Shown here: positions 25,532 to 34,122 of the stretch, piece by piece
Layout: every line of letters starts with the position of its first letter
Numbering within the stretch: position 1 is the first letter of the stretch
NCBI RefSeq assembly: GCF_017876095.1
Contig: NZ_JAGINM010000006.1
Coordinates: 1 to 64,000 of the forward strand
DNA length: 64,000 nucleotides
Reading direction: 5' to 3'
From: Azospirillum agricola
GTDB lineage: Bacteria; Pseudomonadota; Alphaproteobacteria; Azospirillales; Azospirillaceae
Position numbers and translations under genes: made by a program
The notes under the pieces: generated by a model
Database searches by the model: none
The model's input: the letters and a program-made list of their open reading frames with translations, nothing else
What the model was told of the DNA's origin: nothing

Positions 25532-25636
25532 GCGGCCCGCAAGCCGCCGAGCCCGGTTCATCGCCATCGGGCGAAAAGGGACGTGATCGAAAGGGGACGG
25601 GTGATCCGATCGGGAACCGGCGGCGTACAGGTGCGC

Positions 25637-26335
25637 ATGTCCGACTCACACACCCTCTCCAGCCTTCCGCGGCCGAACCACCACCCGAGCGACGCCCTGC
25701 TGGTCGGCTACGGCGCCGGCTGCCTGTGCGAGGGGCTGTCGCTGGCGGTGGCGCTGCACCTTCTCCACTGCCTGGACTGCCGGGCGGCGCTGGCCGCCGT
25801 CGACGCGGTCGGCGGCGCGCTCCTGGAGGAGTGCCCGCCCGACCCGCTGGAGCGCCTGACCCTGGCCGACACGCTGGCCCGCCTGGACGGCGCCCCCGCC
25901 GTTGCCGAGGCTCCGCCACGCCGTCGCCGGGAGCCGGAAGGGCAGGCCGGGGAAGCAGGGGTGCCGGGTCCGCTGAAACCGTACATCGCGTCGCTGGAGG
26001 GGGCGCCCTGGCGGCGCCTCGCCCCCGGCGTGGAACGGGTGAGGCTGCTGCGCGGCGCGCGCGGCGGCGCGACGCACCTGCTGCGGGTCACGCCCGGCAC
26101 GGCGGTGCCTCACCACGGGCACGCCGGGCTCGAATTGACGGTGGTGCTGTCGGGCTCCTTCACCGACGAGCGGGGGCGCTACGCGGCGGGCGACATGGCC
26201 GAGGCCGACGGCGACACGCGGCACCGGCCGGTCGCCGACCCCGGCGCCCCCTGCCTGTGCCTGCTCGCCACCAACGCGCCGCTGCGCTTCACCGGCCTGC
26301 TCGGCCGGCTGATGCGGCCCTTCCTCGGGCTGTGA
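25637..26335 (+). CDS. ChrR-like zinc anti-sigma factor / cupin protein
   Basis: 232 residues. The N-terminal zinc-binding anti-sigma domain has H41-x3-C45-x2-C48 (HLLHCLDC) plus an upstream HHPSD. The C-terminal cupin has HHGHAGLELTVVLSG and YAAGDMAEADG. ChrR proteins hold an ECF sigma factor of the RpoE type inactive until singlet oxygen or related stress. No sigma gene is adjacent, which is unusual since rpoE normally precedes chrR. The ATG at 25637 has a weak site; GTG 25601 in frame has AAAGGGG nearby and would add 12 residues. Confidence 0.8.
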   Translation: MSDSHTLSSLPRPNHHPSDALLVGYGAGCLCEGLSLAVALHLLHCLDCRAALAAVDAVGGALLEECPPDPLERLTLADTLARLDGAPAVAEAPPRRRREPEGQAGEAGVPGPLKPYIASLEGAPWRRLAPGVERVRLLRGARGGATHLLRVTPGTAVPHHGHAGLELTVVLSGSFTDERGRYAAGDMAEADGDTRHRPVADPGAPCLCLLATNAPLRFTGLLGRLMRPFLGL

Positions 26336-26359
26336 TCGGTTGGAGGCCGTGACGGCCCG

Positions 26360-26869
26360 TCACGCCTCGCAGGCGGCCCGGTAGCGGTCCATCGCGCGGC
26401 GGATGTCGTCGGGGATCGGCATCGAGGCGAAATCGTCCAGCGAGGTCGTCACCACCGTCAGGCTTCCGGACAGCCGGACCTGCTTGTCCACCTCGCCGTT
26501 GATGCGCAGCTTCAGGGAACTGCGGCCCAGCCGCTCGATCAGCACGCCGAGCGTCAGGGTGTCGCCCATCCGGCTGGGGATGATGAAGTCGCATTCCGCG
26601 TGCACGATCGGCAGGCCGAGCCGCCGGTCGAGGATCATGCTGGCGTAGTCGATGTCCAGGCCCTGCGTGAACCAGTCCTCGACCACGCCGTTGAACATGT
26701 CGAAGTAGACCGGGAAATAGACGATCCCGGCCGGGTCGCTGTGGGAGAAGCGAATGGGCCGCTGCACCCGGAAACACCCCGCCGGCAGGGGCCGGTGGCC
26801 CGGATGCTGGCCTGGGGGATGGCCCAGGGGGTGATTGGGGCGGCCGGGCCGCTCGCTGACGTCATGCAT
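26360..26869 (-). CDS. 4-hydroxybenzoyl-CoA thioesterase family protein
   Basis: 169 residues, hotdog fold. RFSHSDPAGIVYFPVYFDMF carries the catalytic Asp of the 4HBT family, followed by DWFTQGLDIDYASMI. It hydrolyses acyl- or aroyl-CoA thioesters; the exact substrate is not determined by sequence. The N-terminal 35 residues (Pro/His rich) exceed the family core, so the true start may be internal. It is convergent with the ChrR-like gene. Confidence 0.85.
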   Translation of the reverse strand: MHDVSERPGRPNHPLGHPPGQHPGHRPLPAGCFRVQRPIRFSHSDPAGIVYFPVYFDMFNGVVEDWFTQGLDIDYASMILDRRLGLPIVHAECDFIIPSRMGDTLTLGVLIERLGRSSLKLRINGEVDKQVRLSGSLTVVTTSLDDFASMPIPDDIRRAMDRYRAACEA

Positions 26870-27228
26870 CTCTCGGTCGATCCCCTTTTTCCGCGAGGCC
26901 CCTCACATGGGGGCACCGGGCGCCGCCGTCAAACCGGTCGCGGCGAAACCCAACAATCCGGGAAAAAGACCTTCCGTTCAACGACTTCCTGCAAGATACG
27001 GGAATTCCTGACAAAATCGGCCCTCTGCGATGTTGCCGAAATGCTGCATCGCGTCAGGCGGCCCGCCCCGGCCGTGCGTGGGGAAGGCCTATGCGGTACG
27101 GCCGATGTCCCTGCTTTGCCACGGTTTTGCACGTTTTCGCGAGAAACATCACACAAAGATCCCGCGCCGCCTGTCCATGCTCCGCGCCTCAACGAGTTTT
27201 GACGCAACGAGATTTGGGAGATCGACCC
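26870..27228. promoter_or_regulatory. Divergent intergenic region
   Basis: About 360 bases between the thioesterase (minus) and the beta-helix gene (plus). The stretch 26970-27030 and 27100-27230 are less GC-rich than the genes and probably hold promoters for both directions. GGGAG eight bases before the ATG at 27229 is the ribosome-binding site. No clear dyad or RNA structure seen. Confidence 0.4.
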
Positions 27229-29469
27229 ATGGCCACCACCGCGACGAAGATCGTCGTCAACGCGCAGGGCCGTGCGGCCGCCGGCACGAACGCACACTTC
27301 AAGCTGCTGGTCGACGGCGTCAAGGTGGGCGAGGGCACCGCCGACACCACCGCGAAGACCTTCACCTTCACCGCGACGCTGGCGGCCGACACCGCCCACA
27401 AGGTGCAGATCCAGTACGACAACGACGCCGTCATCAACGGCCAGGACCGCAGCCTGACGGTGAACTCGATCACCATCGGCAACAAGACCGTCACCCCGAC
27501 CGACAGCATCGTCAGCTACGACAAGGGCGCGCTCGACGGGCGCGACGTCGTGGCCGGGCAGAAGGATCTGTGGTGGAACGGCACGCTGGTGGTCAACGCC
27601 GACAAGAGCTTCTTCCCGGCGACCACCACCACCCCGACGACGCCCACCGCCGGCAAGACCGACACCATCGTGGTGAACGCGCAGGGCACCCCGGCCGGCG
27701 GCGTCAACGCCCATTTCAAGGTGCTGGTCGACGGCAAGCAGATCGGCGAGGGCACCGCCGGCACGACGGCCAAGGACTTCGCCTTCACCACCGACGCGGC
27801 CGACAAGGCGGCGCACAAGGTGCAGATCCAGTATGACAACGACGCCGTGATCAACGGCCAGGACCGCAGTCTGACGGTCAACAAGATCACCATCAACGGC
27901 CACGCCTACAACCCGACCGACAGCGCGGTGACCTACGACAAGGGGGCGCTGGACGGCAGGGACGTGGTCGCCGGCCAGAAGGGGATGTGGTGGAACGGCA
28001 CGCTGGTGGTCAACGCCCCGGCCTCCGACTTCCCGGCCCCGGACACGACGCCTACGACGCCGACCACCCCGACCAACCCGGCGCCGACCGGCCCGGCCTT
28101 CTACGTCGCCGCCAACGGCAAGGACAGCTGGTCGGGCAAGCTGGCCGCCCCCAACGCCGACGGCACCGACGGGCCCTTCGCCAGCCTGACCAAGGCGCAG
28201 CAGGCCATGCGCGCCGACCCGACCATCGACACCACCTATGTCCGTGGCGGCGACTACACCTTGAAGAACGTGCTCTGGCTGGACGGCCAGGATTCCGGCG
28301 TGACCATCGCCGGCTACGGCAACGAGAAGGCGGTGATCCACGGCGGCTCGACGGTGTCGATCGGCCTCGGCGGCGCCAAGAACGTGACCATCGAGGGCCT
28401 GACCTTCACCGGTGGCACGGTGGACGGGCACCATGTCTACGCCGACAACGCCGCCGGCCTGACATTCGCGAACAACAGCGTGACGGGCGGCGGCTACGGC
28501 ATCACGGTGCAGAACAGCGCCAACAGCCAGGTCGTCAACAACCAGTTCAGCGGCACCGGCGCCGAGGCCGTCTTCGTGAAGGCCGGCTCCAACGCCACGA
28601 TCGTGTCCAACAACCTCATCAAGCACCCGAACGCGGCCGACCGCGGCGACGCCGGCATCTGGATCAACGGCAGCTCCGACGTCAAGGTCACGCACAACCA
28701 GATCGAGGATTCGCCGGAGAAGGCCATCGCCGTCGGCTCGGTCGAGACGACGGGCAGCGACGCGACCTACCGGGCGACCATCGCCTTCAACAAGGTGATC
28801 GACGCCAACCTGGAATCGAACGACGGCGGCGGCATCTACCTGATCAACCGCCAGCAGACCCTGACCGACCACATCGTCGTCAACAACGACGTGACCGGCA
28901 CCACGGCGACCAACCCGACAAGCCCGGTGGCGAGCTGGGGCATCTACCTCGACGACTGGACCAGCGGCGCCACGGTGAAGGGCAACTACGTCCACGGCAA
29001 CATCGGCGGCGTCTTCCTGCATGGCGGCTGGAGCAACAGCGTCACCGACAACCTGATCGCCGGCAACACCGGCGCCCAGATCGGGTTGCAGCAGGACGTC
29101 GCCTGGGGCGGCTGGAAGGGCACGACGATGTCGAACAACGACATCACCGGCAACCTCATCGACACCTCGAAGGGCGTCGCCGTGCATCTCTACGGCCCGG
29201 CCAACATGGGCAGGTTCCACGACAACGACTACACCAGCCTGGACACCAACGCCCGGCTGTTCGAGGCCTGGCCGCAGGTGATGGCGAGCGGCTCCACCGG
29301 CACCCTGAAGAACTGGCAGGCCGCCGGCTACGACAGCGGATCGGGGGTGCTGGACGCGCATTTCGTCAACCCGTCGGCGGGCGACTACATGCTGGCCGCC
29401 GATTCGCCGGTCTACCAGCACGGCTTCGACGTGCTGCCCTTCGACCAGATGGGCCTGCTGCACGCCTGA
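27229..29469 (+). CDS. Exported-type beta-helix protein with two CBM-like repeats
   Basis: 746 residues. Two near-identical N-terminal modules (about 5-125 and 143-265) share KIVVNAQG-like starts, HFKxLVDG, VQIQYDNDAVINGQDRSL and YDKGALDGRDVVAGQK. They resemble calcium-dependent xylan-binding CBM modules. Thr/Pro linkers separate them from a right-handed parallel beta-helix (about 291-746) of the pectate-lyase/epimerase superfamily opening with FYVAANGKDSWSG. No N-terminal signal peptide is seen, so type I export or another Sec-independent route is likely. Probable role: binding and modifying an extracellular polysaccharide. Catalytic residues could not be assigned. Confidence 0.8.
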   Translation: MATTATKIVVNAQGRAAAGTNAHFKLLVDGVKVGEGTADTTAKTFTFTATLAADTAHKVQIQYDNDAVINGQDRSLTVNSITIGNKTVTPTDSIVSYDKGALDGRDVVAGQKDLWWNGTLVVNADKSFFPATTTTPTTPTAGKTDTIVVNAQGTPAGGVNAHFKVLVDGKQIGEGTAGTTAKDFAFTTDAADKAAHKVQIQYDNDAVINGQDRSLTVNKITINGHAYNPTDSAVTYDKGALDGRDVVAGQKGMWWNGTLVVNAPASDFPAPDTTPTTPTTPTNPAPTGPAFYVAANGKDSWSGKLAAPNADGTDGPFASLTKAQQAMRADPTIDTTYVRGGDYTLKNVLWLDGQDSGVTIAGYGNEKAVIHGGSTVSIGLGGAKNVTIEGLTFTGGTVDGHHVYADNAAGLTFANNSVTGGGYGITVQNSANSQVVNNQFSGTGAEAVFVKAGSNATIVSNNLIKHPNAADRGDAGIWINGSSDVKVTHNQIEDSPEKAIAVGSVETTGSDATYRATIAFNKVIDANLESNDGGGIYLINRQQTLTDHIVVNNDVTGTTATNPTSPVASWGIYLDDWTSGATVKGNYVHGNIGGVFLHGGWSNSVTDNLIAGNTGAQIGLQQDVAWGGWKGTTMSNNDITGNLIDTSKGVAVHLYGPANMGRFHDNDYTSLDTNARLFEAWPQVMASGSTGTLKNWQAAGYDSGSGVLDAHFVNPSAGDYMLAADSPVYQHGFDVLPFDQMGLLHA

Positions 29470-29470
29470 C

Positions 29471-29525
29471 GCGGATGGGGATGGGGATGGGGTGGAGGAA
29501 ACGTGCCCCACCCCATCCCTTCCGC
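29471..29525 (+). terminator. Strong hairpin after the beta-helix gene
   Basis: GGGATGGGGTGG (29484-29495) pairs perfectly with CCACCCCATCCC (29508-29519), and outer GCGGA/TCCGC extends it. It begins one base after the stop codon. It lacks a T-run, so it may be Rho-assisted or act as an mRNA-stabilising hairpin. Confidence 0.6.
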
Positions 29526-29810
29526 CTAAATCCCCCGTCCGAGCTTGACACTATGTCCTCGGCGAAAAAGCCGGAGCGGAACCGTTGGGGTGGCGAAGAC
29601 GTTATTGCTTCGGAACAACCCCTCGGCCAGACGCCGGGGGCATCTTGAAGTGAAGAGTCACCACCCCAACCTGTTGCATCGGTAATGCCGCACCCGATGT
29701 CTGGCGCTTCCCAAAGCAGAACCCGCGCGAATCGGCGCGGGGCTGCCGCCGGATACGGGGACGGTCCGCTGCCGGCCAAGAAAACGGCCAGGAACATTCA
29801 AGAGGGAACA
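29526..29810. other. Intergenic leader, no gene recognised
   Basis: About 285 bases before a 60-codon gene. Nothing with coding character is seen. Slightly AT-richer patches (29560-29620, 29660-29690) may contain the promoter of the small gene. No riboswitch or RNA gene was recognised. Confidence 0.4.
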
Positions 29811-29993
29811 ATGGATCGTCGTGACACCTGGATGAAGGACCCCGAGCTGAAGGCCGCCTACGAGGCGCTCGGACCGAAGTTCCGGCGCGAGGTCGAACTG
29901 GCGCAGCAGCGCCGCAGCGAGCGTGGCGCCCACGCCGTGGTCGCCTCCTCGTCCCGCAAGCCGGCGCGCCAGCCGGTCGTCGTCCGTCGTTGA
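29811..29993 (+). CDS. Small basic hypothetical protein, 60 aa
   Basis: 60 residues starting MDRRDTWMKDPELKAAYEAL and ending in a basic tail. The segment MKDPELKAAYEALGPKFRREVELAQQRR resembles the N-terminal helix of XRE-type antitoxins, which continue into an HTH; here the HTH is absent. An AGAGGGA ribosome-binding site lies five bases upstream, and a T-run terminator follows directly, so a monocistronic transcript is likely. Function unknown. Confidence 0.65.
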   Translation: MDRRDTWMKDPELKAAYEALGPKFRREVELAQQRRSERGAHAVVASSSRKPARQPVVVRR

Positions 29994-30002
29994 TAGGGTC
30001 CG

Positions 30003-30022
30003 CCGCTGAGCGGGCTTTTTTT
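30003..30022 (+). terminator. Intrinsic terminator after the 60-aa gene
   Basis: CCGC-TGA-GCGG followed by GC and seven T residues (30016-30022). It separates the plus-strand small gene from the convergent TetR gene, whose stop begins at the last T. Confidence 0.8.
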
Positions 30023-30612
30023 CAGCCCTTCCGCGTCTCCAGACCCCGCATGACCAGCGTCCACACGCCTTCGAAGGCGGCGGCGATGCCGGGATCGGAC
30101 CATTCCGCCGCGTGCGCCGGGTTGTGGAAGCGGGCGGTCGCGTCGAGCAGGGCGCGGCCCGTCGCCTGCGGATCCGCCGCCGCGAACACGCCTTGCGCCA
30201 CGCCGTCGGCGACCATGCGGGCCAGATCGGCGGTCAGGGCGGCGACATGCCCGGCCACCACCTCGCGCGCGTCGGCGGCGAGAGTCATGTAGGTCGCGAA
30301 CATCTCCGGATCGTCCAGCACCTTGGCGTGCTTGGCACCGATCAGCGCGTCGAGCCAGCGGCGCAGCCGGGCGGGCGCCGGCCCATCCTCGGCGGCGATG
30401 GCGGCGAGCGGGGCGGAGACGCGGGCGAGCCAGCGCTCGGTCACCGCGTCGCGCAGCGCCGCCTTGCTGGGAAAATGCCGGTAGACGCTGCCGTGGCTGA
30501 CGCCCAGCGCGCGGGCGACGTCGACCACCGTCGCCTTGGCCGGGCCGTAGCGGCGGAGCACCTCCTCCGCCGCCTCCAGGATGCGCTCCGCGGTGAGGAT
30601 TGTCTCAGCCAT
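30022..30612 (-). CDS. TetR-family transcriptional regulator
   Basis: 196 residues. The N-terminal TetR HTH (about 8-55) reads AEEVLRRYGPAKATVVDVA, ALGVSHGSVYRHFPSKAAL. The C-terminal ligand domain contains LLDATARFHNPAHAAEW, typical of a TetR subgroup near the YjdC type. It lies 26 bases downstream of an aldo/keto reductase and probably represses that operon through the 36-bp dyad at 31694-31729. The ATG at 30612 is preferred over GTG 30630. Confidence 0.9.
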   Translation of the reverse strand: MAETILTAERILEAAEEVLRRYGPAKATVVDVARALGVSHGSVYRHFPSKAALRDAVTERWLARVSAPLAAIAAEDGPAPARLRRWLDALIGAKHAKVLDDPEMFATYMTLAADAREVVAGHVAALTADLARMVADGVAQGVFAAADPQATGRALLDATARFHNPAHAAEWSDPGIAAAFEGVWTLVMRGLETRKG

Positions 30613-30638
30613 GGGACCCCATCCCGGCACCGTGCCCG

Positions 30639-31655
30639 TTAGGATCTGCGCTCCCCTTGGCGGCGCTCGCTGTCGAGCATCGCCATCTGCTGCGGGGCGT
30701 AGCGGTCGCCGGCCGCAGCATTGGGCGGAACCGCCCGTTCGATGGCGGCGAGGTCGTCTGCGGACAAGTCAACGTCAAGGGCTCCCAGGGCTTCGGCCAG
30801 CCGGTCGCGCCGCCGCGCGCCGACCAGCGGCACGATATCCGATCCGCGCGACAGCGCCCAGCCGATCGCGATCTGCGCGACGCTGACCCCCTTGGCCTCG
30901 GCCACCGCGCGCAGCGCCTCGACCAGCGCCAGATTGTGGTCGAGGTTTTCGCCCTGGAAGCGCGGGCTGTGGCTGCGGAAGTCGCCGGCCGCCTGTCCCT
31001 GTTCCCTGGTCCAATGGCCACTGATGAGCCCGCGCGACAGCACGCCGTAGGCGGTGACGCCGATTCCCAGCTCCCGGCAGGTGGGCAGGATCTCGGCCTC
31101 GATGCCGCGCGAGACCAGCGCGTATTCGATCTGCAAATCGCAGATCGGGTGGACGGCGGCGGCGCGGCGGATGGTGTCCGCCCCAACCTCCGACAGGCCG
31201 ATGTGGCGGACGTAGCCGGCCCTGACCATGTCGGCGATGGCGCCGACCGTCTCCTCGATGGGGACGTTGGGGTCGAGCCGCGCCGGCCGGTAGACGTCGA
31301 TGTGGTCGAGACCCAGCCGGTTCAGCGTGTAGGCCAGCGCCGTCTTCACCGCCGCCGGCCGCGCGTCGTAGCCAAGCCAGTTGCCGGCCGGGTCGCGCTG
31401 GGCGCCGAACTTGACGCTGACCTGGAAGCGGTCGCGCGGGACGCCCTTCAGCGCCTCGCCGATCAGCAGCTCGTTGTGGCCCATCCCGTAGAAATCGCCG
31501 GTGTCGAGCAGCGTCACCCCGGCGTCGAGCGCCGCGTGGATGGTGGCGATGCCCTCCGCGCGGTCGGACGGACCGTACATGCCCGACATGCCCATGCAGC
31601 CGAGCCCCAGCGCCGACACCTGCGGGCCGGTCTTTCCAAGCGAACGCACGATCAT
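30639..31655 (-). CDS. Aldo/keto reductase
   Basis: 338 residues with a TIM-barrel AKR fold: GLGCMGMSGMYG at the N-terminus and DTGDFYGMGHNE with catalytic D51 and Y56. K82 (VKFG) completes three of the tetrad. The fourth residue, normally His in a YYQHRVDP-like strand, is A125 (YRPARLDP), so substrate handling may differ. NADPH is expected as cofactor. The ATG at 31655 has GGAGG five bases from the start. Transcribed with the TetR gene. Confidence 0.9.
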   Translation of the reverse strand: MIVRSLGKTGPQVSALGLGCMGMSGMYGPSDRAEGIATIHAALDAGVTLLDTGDFYGMGHNELLIGEALKGVPRDRFQVSVKFGAQRDPAGNWLGYDARPAAVKTALAYTLNRLGLDHIDVYRPARLDPNVPIEETVGAIADMVRAGYVRHIGLSEVGADTIRRAAAVHPICDLQIEYALVSRGIEAEILPTCRELGIGVTAYGVLSRGLISGHWTREQGQAAGDFRSHSPRFQGENLDHNLALVEALRAVAEAKGVSVAQIAIGWALSRGSDIVPLVGARRRDRLAEALGALDVDLSADDLAAIERAVPPNAAAGDRYAPQQMAMLDSERRQGERRS

Positions 31656-31693
31656 GATCCCCTCCATCGGAACGCGATGGAGGGAGTATCACC

Positions 31694-31729
31694 TACCGAC
31701 TAACAGATTTCAATATCTGTCATCCGGTA
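31694..31729. promoter_or_regulatory. TetR-type operator before the aldo/keto reductase
   Basis: Concentric dyad: ACAGAT (31703-31708) and ATCTGT (31715-31720) around TTCAAT, with an outer TACCG (31694-31698) and CGGTA (31725-31729) sharing the same centre. It lies about 40 bases upstream of the reductase ATG, where a repressor would cover the promoter. The local sequence is AT-rich. Confidence 0.6.
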
Positions 31730-31742
31730 TTCGTCAGAATCG

Positions 31743-33044
31743 TCAGGAGGCCGGGTTGCCGGCCGCGCGATCCACCACGATCACCCGGAAATCATTGACG
31801 TTGGTGCGGGTCGGCCCGGTGACGACGAGGTCGCCCAGCGCCTGGAAGAAGCCGTAGCCGTCGTTGTTCGCCAGATGCGCCTTGGCGTCGAGGCCGAGTG
31901 CCGCGGCGCGGGCCAGCGTGTCCGGGCGCAGCAGGGCGCCGGCGTTGTCCTCCGTCCCGTCGATGCCGTCGGTGTCGAAGGCGGCGGCATGGATGCCGGG
32001 GTGGCCGTCGAGGGCGACGGCGAGCGCCAGCAGGAACTCGACGTTGCGGCCGCCGCGCCCGCTGCCGCGCACGGTGACGGTGGTCTCGCCGCCCGACAGC
32101 AGAACGGCGGGGGCAGGGGCCGGCTGGCCGTGGCGGGCGATCTGGCGGGCGATGCCGGCGTGCACCTTGGCGACGTCGCGCGCCTCGCCCTCGAGGTCGC
32201 CGAGGACGACCGGGGCGTAGCCGCGCTCGCGGGCGACCGCCGCCGCCGCGTCGAGCGCGTCCTGCGGGGTGGCGATGATGCTGGTGACGGCACCGGCCAG
32301 ACGCGGGTCGCCGGGTTTCGGCGTCTCGTCCTCGCCGCGCTCCAGATGGGCGGCGACGCCGGGCGGCGGGGTGATGCCGTATTTGGCGAGGATGGCGCGG
32401 GCGTCGGCGAAGCTGGTCGGGTCGGGCACGGTCGGGCCGCTGGCGATCACCGAGGGATCGTCGCCCGGCACGTCCGACACCAGCAGCGAGACGACGCGCG
32501 CCGGGTGGGCCGCAGCGGCGAGCCGGCCGCCCTTGATGGCCGAGAGATGCTTGCGCACGCAGTTCATCTCGGCGATGTCGGCGCCGCTCTTCAGCAGGGC
32601 CTTGGCGACGGCGCGCTTGTCGTCGAGCGAGACGCCGGGGGCCGGCAGCGCCAGCAGCGCCGAACCGCCGCCGGAGATCAGGCAGAGCACCAGATCATCG
32701 GCGGTCAGCCCCTGCACCATCGCGAGGATGCGCTTGGCGGCGTCCTCCCCGGCGGCGTCGGGCACCGGGTGCGAGGCCTGGACGACCTCGATGCGCTCGG
32801 TCGGCAGATCGTGGTCATAGCGGGTGACGACCAGCCCGGTCAGCGGCCCCGGCCAATGATTCTCGACCACCTTGGCCATGGCGGCGGCGGCCTTGCCGGC
32901 ACCGATGACGACGGTCCGTCCCTTGGGCGGCTCCGGCAGCGCCGCCGGCAGCCGCGTGTCGGCGACCACGGCGCCGAGTGCCGCCTGGAACAGGGCGTGG
33001 AGCAGGGTGTCGGGAGCGGCGGTGTCGGCGGCGTTGGTGGTCAT
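31743..33044 (-). CDS. ttuD: Glycerate 2-kinase (TtuD/GckA, MOFRL family)
   Basis: 433 residues. The N-terminal domain has VVIGAGKAAAAMAKVVE and LISGGGSALLALP; the C-terminal MOFRL-type domain has VLLSGGETTVTVRGSGRGGRN and DTDGIDGTEDNAGA. These proteins, once called hydroxypyruvate reductase, phosphorylate D-glycerate to 2-phosphoglycerate. It follows glxR and hyi on the same strand and would complete glyoxylate assimilation. A hairpin between glxR and this gene may lower its expression relative to glxR. Confidence 0.92.
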   Translation of the reverse strand: MTTNAADTAAPDTLLHALFQAALGAVVADTRLPAALPEPPKGRTVVIGAGKAAAAMAKVVENHWPGPLTGLVVTRYDHDLPTERIEVVQASHPVPDAAGEDAAKRILAMVQGLTADDLVLCLISGGGSALLALPAPGVSLDDKRAVAKALLKSGADIAEMNCVRKHLSAIKGGRLAAAAHPARVVSLLVSDVPGDDPSVIASGPTVPDPTSFADARAILAKYGITPPPGVAAHLERGEDETPKPGDPRLAGAVTSIIATPQDALDAAAAVARERGYAPVVLGDLEGEARDVAKVHAGIARQIARHGQPAPAPAVLLSGGETTVTVRGSGRGGRNVEFLLALAVALDGHPGIHAAAFDTDGIDGTEDNAGALLRPDTLARAAALGLDAKAHLANNDGYGFFQALGDLVVTGPTRTNVNDFRVIVVDRAAGNPAS

Positions 33045-33139
33045 GCGGGCTCGGCCATGGTCATGGGGAGAGGGGCGGGGCGCCTAGAATGCACCGGATG
33101 CGGCGGAAGGCCAACGGTTGGTGTGGGGAGCGGAATTTG

Positions 33140-33172
33140 GCAGCAAAATCCCTCTCCCGGGGCGGGAGAGGG
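33140..33172 (-). terminator. Hairpin between glxR and ttuD (minus strand)
   Basis: CCCTCTCCC (33150-33158) pairs with GGGAGAGGG (33164-33172). On the minus strand the stem is followed by ATTTTGC, a short T-run, so partial termination after glxR is plausible. Confidence 0.6.
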
Positions 33173-33202
33173 AATCAACGTCGCGGGATCGTCAGACGGT
33201 TC

Positions 33203-34087
33203 TCACACCGCCTTCACCTCGTGGTTCGCCATCAGCTCCAGCGCCTTGAGCAGGCCGGAATGGTCCCACTGCGCGCCGCCCTGGGCGGCGCAGGCGTTGA
33301 AGAGCTGCTGGCAGCTCGCGGTGTGGGGCAGCGCCAGGTTCAGCGCCTTGGCGCCGCTGAGCGCCAGGTTCAGATCCTTCTGGTGCAGCTCGATGCGGAA
33401 GCCGGGGGTGAAGTTGCGGTTGATCATCCGCTCGCCATGCACCTCCAGGATGCGCGAGGAGGCGAAGCCGCCCATCAGCGCCTGGCGCACCTTCGCCGGG
33501 TCGGCCCCGGCCTTGGACGCGAACAGCAGCGCCTCGGCGACCGCCTCGATGGTCAGCGCGACGATGATCTGGTTGGCGACCTTGGTGGTCTGGCCGTCGC
33601 CGTTGCCGCCGACCAGCGTGACGTTCTTGCCCATCTTGTCGAACAGCGGCTTCACCGTGTCGAAGGCCGCCTGCGGGCCGCCGACCATGATGGTCAGCGA
33701 GGCCGCCTTGGCGCCGACCTCGCCGCCCGACACCGGGGCGTCGAGATAGTCGCAGCCGAGCGCGTTGACGCGCGCCGCGAACTCCTTGGTCTCGATCGGC
33801 GAGATGGAACTCATGTCGACGACGATCTTGCCGGCGCTCAGCCCCGCCGCGATGCCCTTCTCGCCGAACAGCGCGGCGGCGACGTGCGGGGTGTCCGGGA
33901 CCATGGTGATGATGACCTCGGACGCCGCCGCGACCTCCGAGCCGCTCGGGCAGGGGATGGCGCCCTTGGCGGTCAGCTCGGCCGCGACCGGCTTGATGTC
34001 GTGGACGTAGAGCGTGTGACCGGCGTCCAGCAGATGCCCCGCCATCGGGGTGCCCATGATGCCGAGACCGATGAAACCGACCTTCAT
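33203..34087 (-). CDS. glxR: 2-hydroxy-3-oxopropionate (tartronate semialdehyde) reductase
   Basis: 294 residues of the beta-hydroxyacid dehydrogenase family. The Rossmann motif GFIGLGIMGTPMAGHL is at the N-terminus, the substrate-binding loop is DAPVSGGEVGAK, and the catalytic Lys lies in GDGQTTKVANQIIVA. It reduces tartronate semialdehyde to D-glycerate. hyi lies 35 bases upstream and ttuD downstream. The ATG at 34087 has AAAGGA eight bases upstream. Confidence 0.92.
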   Translation of the reverse strand: MKVGFIGLGIMGTPMAGHLLDAGHTLYVHDIKPVAAELTAKGAIPCPSGSEVAAASEVIITMVPDTPHVAAALFGEKGIAAGLSAGKIVVDMSSISPIETKEFAARVNALGCDYLDAPVSGGEVGAKAASLTIMVGGPQAAFDTVKPLFDKMGKNVTLVGGNGDGQTTKVANQIIVALTIEAVAEALLFASKAGADPAKVRQALMGGFASSRILEVHGERMINRNFTPGFRIELHQKDLNLALSGAKALNLALPHTASCQQLFNACAAQGGAQWDHSGLLKALELMANHEVKAV

Positions 34088-34122
34088 TGCCGTGGTCCTT
34101 TCTCGCGTGAACAGGGGTGTCA

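Noticed and set aside
26929..29511. Minus-strand frame of ~860 codons opposite the beta-helix gene
   Set aside because: Low-complexity Val/Gly/Arg/Asp translation with no motif, exactly mirrored by the well-supported plus-strand gene.
30639..31655. Possible voltage-gated potassium channel beta-subunit homologue
   Set aside because: The N-terminal GLGCMGMSGMYG and overall pattern fit general AKR reductases better, and no channel gene is present.
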